Source: an uncultured Eubacterium sp.
GTDB lineage: Bacteria; Bacillota; Clostridia; Lachnospirales; Lachnospiraceae
DNA length: 63,656 nucleotides
Direction of reading: 5' to 3'
Assembly (NCBI GenBank): GCA_910584345.1
Contig: CAJTZX010000016.1
Location: forward strand, 1-63,656
The notes under the pieces are model-generated. The model was not told where the DNA came from, ran no database searches, and saw only the letters and a list, made by a program, of their open reading frames with translations. A program made the translations under genes and the position numbers. Below, in pieces: positions 60,802-63,656 of the stretch; the stretch's first letter is position 1; each line of letters starts with the position of its first letter.

Positions 60802-61110
60802 ACCTGACGGATTCCTGCCCGTGCCGGAATAAATGCTCCAAATCCCCATACGGGCGGTGCGTCTATACAAAGCCTGAATGGGACGCGCACCTTTATCCGC
60901 CCGTTGCCAGGGGCACGCGGGAATACAAAAAAATTTATAAAAACCGCACATCCTGCGAACGAGTAAATAACCGCATCCTAAACGATTACCATCTGCATGC
61001 CATGGGCACCACCGAAGAAAAAGATATACTTTTTTTGCGGTAATTGCCGGCATAAACATCCATGCAGACGCATGGATGAAAAACAAAGCAAAGACCCCAT
61101 CGGCTAAACA
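60802..61110 (+). pseudogene. DDE transposase C-terminal remnant
   Basis: The plus-strand frame reads SPYGRCVYTKPEWDAHLY, then TREYKKIYKNRTSCERVNNR and ILNDYHLHAMG. This is the C-terminal third of IS4/IS1182-type transposases with the ERVN signature. It then shifts frame near 61010 and continues as KKRYTFFAVIAGINIHADAW. The first two thirds, including the catalytic Asp residues, are absent. It is therefore a truncated, frameshifted insertion-sequence remnant. No inverted-repeat ends could be identified. Confidence 0.7.
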
Positions 61111-61521
61111 TCAACTATGTAATCTAATTATATTTATAATTTATATTTTCTAATGCATCCTATAGCACAATGGTAAAGTGCGCCCAAAATCAAGAACTAT
61201 TCCTGTAACCGAAATGATTCTTGCGCATATTTCCTGCAGATACAACCTAATATTCTTTTTGTATAAATTTCAATCCATTATTCAATAGTTTCCGAGAGTA
61301 CTCAATCCTTTTAAGTGCCGTTTTTTGCTTCCAAATTGCTGTCAAAGCCCGTCTATTTCAGCCTTTACAGCGGTTTAAGAAGCAAAATATAATGCATTAG
61401 GAGGATTGAAAAAGGTTCGGTTTTTTCATACGCGGCTTTACACTGCCTCAAATTTTCCTTGTAAACTGCCCACTATTAATGCCGCCGGCCCGCAGCTTCA
61501 GCTTATATGCTGCCCAAACTG
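61111..61521. other. Intergenic region with possible tRNA-like 5' half
   Basis: At about 61153-61190, GCATCCTATAGCACAATGGTAAAGTGCG has a tRNA-like D arm (GCAC-AATGGTAAA-GTGC after TA), but no matching anticodon, T arm or acceptor 3' strand follows. The motif TAATGCAT occurs near both ends of the stretch (about 61151 and 61391). Nothing else is supported here. Confidence 0.35.
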
Positions 61522-62628
61522 TCAGTTTCCATCGTCTTCTTCTGCAATCCATTCTTTCAGCTTGTCCTGCAGCAGCTTTTTGTCCGGCAAGTACAGCCGG
61601 TACTCTGACGCAAACACATTTGCATCTTTTGGCAGCGTAATTTCAACCAGAGCATCATTTTTTTCTTTGCAAAGTAAAATCCCAACTGTCGGATTCTCAT
61701 CATCCAGCTTTTCATACCGGTCATAATAGTTCACATACATCTGCATCTGCCCTAAATCCTGGTGTGTCAGCTTATCTGTTTTCAGGTCAACCAACACATA
61801 ACAGCGGAGCAGCCGATTATAAAAAACCAGATCCACATAAAAATGATCTTCCCCATAAGTGAACCGTTTCTGCCTAGCTTCAAATAAATATCCCTTTCCC
61901 ATTTCAAGCAAAAATTTCTGCAGCTTGTCAATAATGGCTGATTCCAAATCCGATTCCACGTATACTGCTTTTTCTTCCATCCCTAAAAACTCAAGCACCG
62001 TAGGCTGTTTTACAATGTCTTCCGGCTTTGTTACCACGTTCCCCTCAGATGCCAGCTGCAATACCGCATCCTTATTCCTGCTGAGGGCCAGGCGCTCATA
62101 AAGGCTGGAATTATACTGTCTCTGCAGTGTGCGAACATTCCAGCCAGATTTTGCCGCTTCTATCTCATAAAAGCTTCTCTCATCCGCATTGTCAATCCGA
62201 ATCAACACCAGATAATGCGACCACTGCAGTGAAAAGGGCATCTGATCTTTGAAAAAGCTAAACACTGTTTCGCTTTTTTCAACCGCAAACAGTTCAAACA
62301 CTGTTTCGCTGATCCTGTCTTTATAAATAAGATAAAATTTCCGGCAGTTTTTCAGCGTATCCTCTGAAAAGCCCCTTCCAAATTTTTCTGACAGCTTCAC
62401 CGACAGCTTTTTTATGACCTGCTGCCCATACTTTGCCCTTCTGCTGCCTTCCTGCTGTTCTTCCACAATCCAGCGCCCCAAAGAATAATAGGTTAACAAC
62501 TGAACCGTATTGACTTGTTTTACTGCAACGTTTCTGGCAAACTGTATTAGTTTTACGGAATTATCATATAATCTGTCAATCGCAGTCACTTCTGTTCCTT
62601 GTTTTGACGTTGCATCACTTTTATCCAT
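61522..62628 (-). CDS. DUF1016/PDDEXK nuclease-domain protein (YhcG-like)
   Basis: The 368-residue product has the two-part YhcG layout. The DUF1016 N-terminal domain runs over about residues 20-180 (LLTYYSLGRWIVEEQQEGSR, KYGQQVIKKLSVKLSEKFGR, FSEDTLKNCRKFYLIYKD). The C-terminal PD-(D/E)xK nuclease-like domain (about 215-345) has FYVDLVFYNRLLRCYVLVDL followed by KTDK, giving D-x(n)-D-x-K. Such proteins occur beside restriction systems and in defence islands, but solitary copies like this are common and untested. It lies between a transposase remnant and a DUF2971 gene, in a mobile context. The ATG follows TGGAGGAAA. Confidence 0.85.
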   Translation of the reverse strand: MDKSDATSKQGTEVTAIDRLYDNSVKLIQFARNVAVKQVNTVQLLTYYSLGRWIVEEQQEGSRRAKYGQQVIKKLSVKLSEKFGRGFSEDTLKNCRKFYLIYKDRISETVFELFAVEKSETVFSFFKDQMPFSLQWSHYLVLIRIDNADERSFYEIEAAKSGWNVRTLQRQYNSSLYERLALSRNKDAVLQLASEGNVVTKPEDIVKQPTVLEFLGMEEKAVYVESDLESAIIDKLQKFLLEMGKGYLFEARQKRFTYGEDHFYVDLVFYNRLLRCYVLVDLKTDKLTHQDLGQMQMYVNYYDRYEKLDDENPTVGILLCKEKNDALVEITLPKDANVFASEYRLYLPDKKLLQDKLKEWIAEEDDGN

Positions 62629-62676
62629 ACATTTCCTCCAGCTTTTGGATATAACATCAGCCTGATGTCTAATTCG

Positions 62677-63489
62677 TTATAATCTGACTTTGTTTTTTAA
62701 TGCACTTTCAACGATTTTCATATTAGGGTTATATTTTTGACACAAAGTTTCCAACAAAATTTTATTTCCATCAGTAAATTGAGGCGATAAGGTGATTTCC
62801 ATCGAATTAAACGCATCATCTCTTATCTTCAAATCATAGTAGGGCAAAAAACTATTATTTGTATTTATAAAAGCCTGATAAACAGCCTCTTTTGCATTTT
62901 CACAATAAATCATTCGTTTTGCATCAACAGGCAGAAATCTTAAGACATATCTTTCTTCATTTTGGAATTCCCAATAAGTATTTTTATATTTACCCATTGT
63001 AGCCGTTGCCAATCCCATACGATCTTGCTCTATACTAAATAACTTAGGTGATAAAAGTGCTGGATCATCTGTATATTCAACTTTTTCTAATGATTGATCA
63101 AATGCGGAATTTACAATCATGTAATTATCATTAAAACACTGTTCAATTGGTGCAATCAATTCTATACAATTTCCTTTATCCAAGTTAGCAGCAGGTACCT
63201 TTTTTTGTATATCTGTTCTTGATACCGTATATTTCTTAAAAGGCTTTCTCTTCAAGCCAATTCGAACTCCTCTATTCATATTGGAATATAATTTCCACAT
63301 TGCAACACTTTCTAACGGCTGATCCATCCAAGACGATATAAACACATATTGAGCATATTTTATATCATCATCCGATTCTGCTTCCTGAAGATCGTCCATC
63401 ACTGTTAATGGATTAAGTCTTATGCTCTTACTTTTTAAAATCAATGCTAATGATTCCAATGTAGTATATTTATATAGCATTTTATCCAT
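62677..63489 (-). CDS. DUF2971-family protein
   Basis: The start ATG at 63489 has GAGG seven bases upstream (270 residues); the frame continues to a TTG at 63513 without support. The N-terminus LYKYTTLESLALILKSKSIR and LNPLTVMDDLQEAESDDD are typical DUF2971, and FISSWMDQPLESVAMWKLYS follows with the usual W-x-x-Y motif. DUF2971 proteins are frequent near abortive-infection and other defence genes, but none has an agreed mechanism. It ends 48 bases before the DUF1016 gene on the same strand, so the two may be co-transcribed. The upstream neighbour is repeat family B. Confidence 0.82.
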   Translation of the reverse strand: MDKMLYKYTTLESLALILKSKSIRLNPLTVMDDLQEAESDDDIKYAQYVFISSWMDQPLESVAMWKLYSNMNRGVRIGLKRKPFKKYTVSRTDIQKKVPAANLDKGNCIELIAPIEQCFNDNYMIVNSAFDQSLEKVEYTDDPALLSPKLFSIEQDRMGLATATMGKYKNTYWEFQNEERYVLRFLPVDAKRMIYCENAKEAVYQAFINTNNSFLPYYDLKIRDDAFNSMEITLSPQFTDGNKILLETLCQKYNPNMKIVESALKNKVRL

Positions 63490-63607
63490 ATTGTTACCTC
63501 GCGATCTATTCAATATTTTTACATTCCATAATACAGATGTCTTTAATTTTACTATTTTATCAGTAAAATTTCAAATATTTTTTGACTTATGATAGTGTAA
63601 CTTTACT

Positions 63608-63656
63608 AGAGCGTGTTTGAAAAATGCTTTCCGTGAGATGTGCTTCACAGTTTGTG
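63608..63656. repeat. Dispersed inverted-repeat element, family B copy 2 (cut by window end)
   Basis: The last 49 bases match the left end of the element at 14619 with four differences (AGAGCGTGTTTGAAAAAT at the start, GTGCTTCACAGTTTGT near the end). The right half lies beyond the window. Confidence 0.85.

Noticed and set aside
60661..61086. 141-codon minus-strand open frame
   Set aside because: The opposite strand encodes the clear transposase remnant; this frame has Cys/Trp/Arg-rich nonsense composition.
61153..61190. Complete tRNA gene
   Set aside because: Only the acceptor-5' and D-arm half resembles a tRNA; no anticodon stem, T arm or 3' acceptor strand follows.

Overview
The window reads as chromosome from a spore-forming, low-to-moderate GC Clostridia bacterium, most like a gut Lachnospiraceae. 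The main reasons are a dcw division cluster carrying a SpoVD-type transpeptidase, the sporulation genes spoIIGA-sigE and sigG, a SpoIID/LytB protein and a Spo0E-like small protein, strong GGAGG ribosome sites, an ATP-type PEP carboxykinase, and several lineage-type hypothetical proteins (DUF6033, DUF1540, DUF2200). Family assignments come from reading the protein sequences; no database search was run.

Layout. 1-1300 is a degraded patch with an ICE-like remnant, a broken Fic gene and a frameshifted hypothetical gene. 1500-4030 holds a glucarate dehydratase and a divergent LysR regulator that share a control region. 4079-6862 is a decaying cobalamin locus (cbiK, cobS/cobU, cobC, cbiB, cobD, all truncated or frameshifted) behind a cobalamin riboswitch and terminator that look intact. 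6935-21000 is housekeeping: YihY, SpoIID/LytB, a probable 6S RNA, pckA, citrate synthase, a CheY/CheX-like pair, thrC, an AP2-domain protein and leuCD. 21109-23210 holds an orphan sugar-binding lipoprotein and a type III toxin-antitoxin locus (ToxN/AbiQ-like toxin preceded by 36-nt RNA repeats and a hairpin terminator). 23347-31510 is mixed metabolism and envelope: amidase, DUF6033, SDR, LUD protein, argS, YczE-like protein, GNAT. 31676-35023 is a two-component system.

35157-53480 is the sporulation and division core: sigG (plus strand), a D,D-carboxypeptidase, a beta-CASP metallo-hydrolase, sigE and spoIIGA, then ftsZ, ftsQ, ftsW, murD, mraY, spoVD, a class B PBP, ftsL, rsmH and mraZ on the minus strand. 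Three promoters in this block match expectations well: a long-spacer promoter before spoIIGA, a sigma-G/F-type promoter before sigG, and a promoter with GTGG repeats before mraZ. 53588-60280 carries Spo0E-like, phospholipase C-like, DUF1540, thrS, VOC, SEC-C and nitronate monooxygenase genes. 60290-63656 is a mobile-element graveyard (transposase and recombinase remnants) followed by DUF1016 nuclease-like and DUF2971 genes, ending in a dispersed repeat.

Two dispersed inverted-repeat families occur at least twice each (7826/54489 and 14619/63608). The items most worth follow-up are the toxIN-like locus with its missing start codon, the riboswitch-led cobalamin pseudogene island, the two repeat families, the AP2 protein, and the DUF1016/DUF2971 pair.
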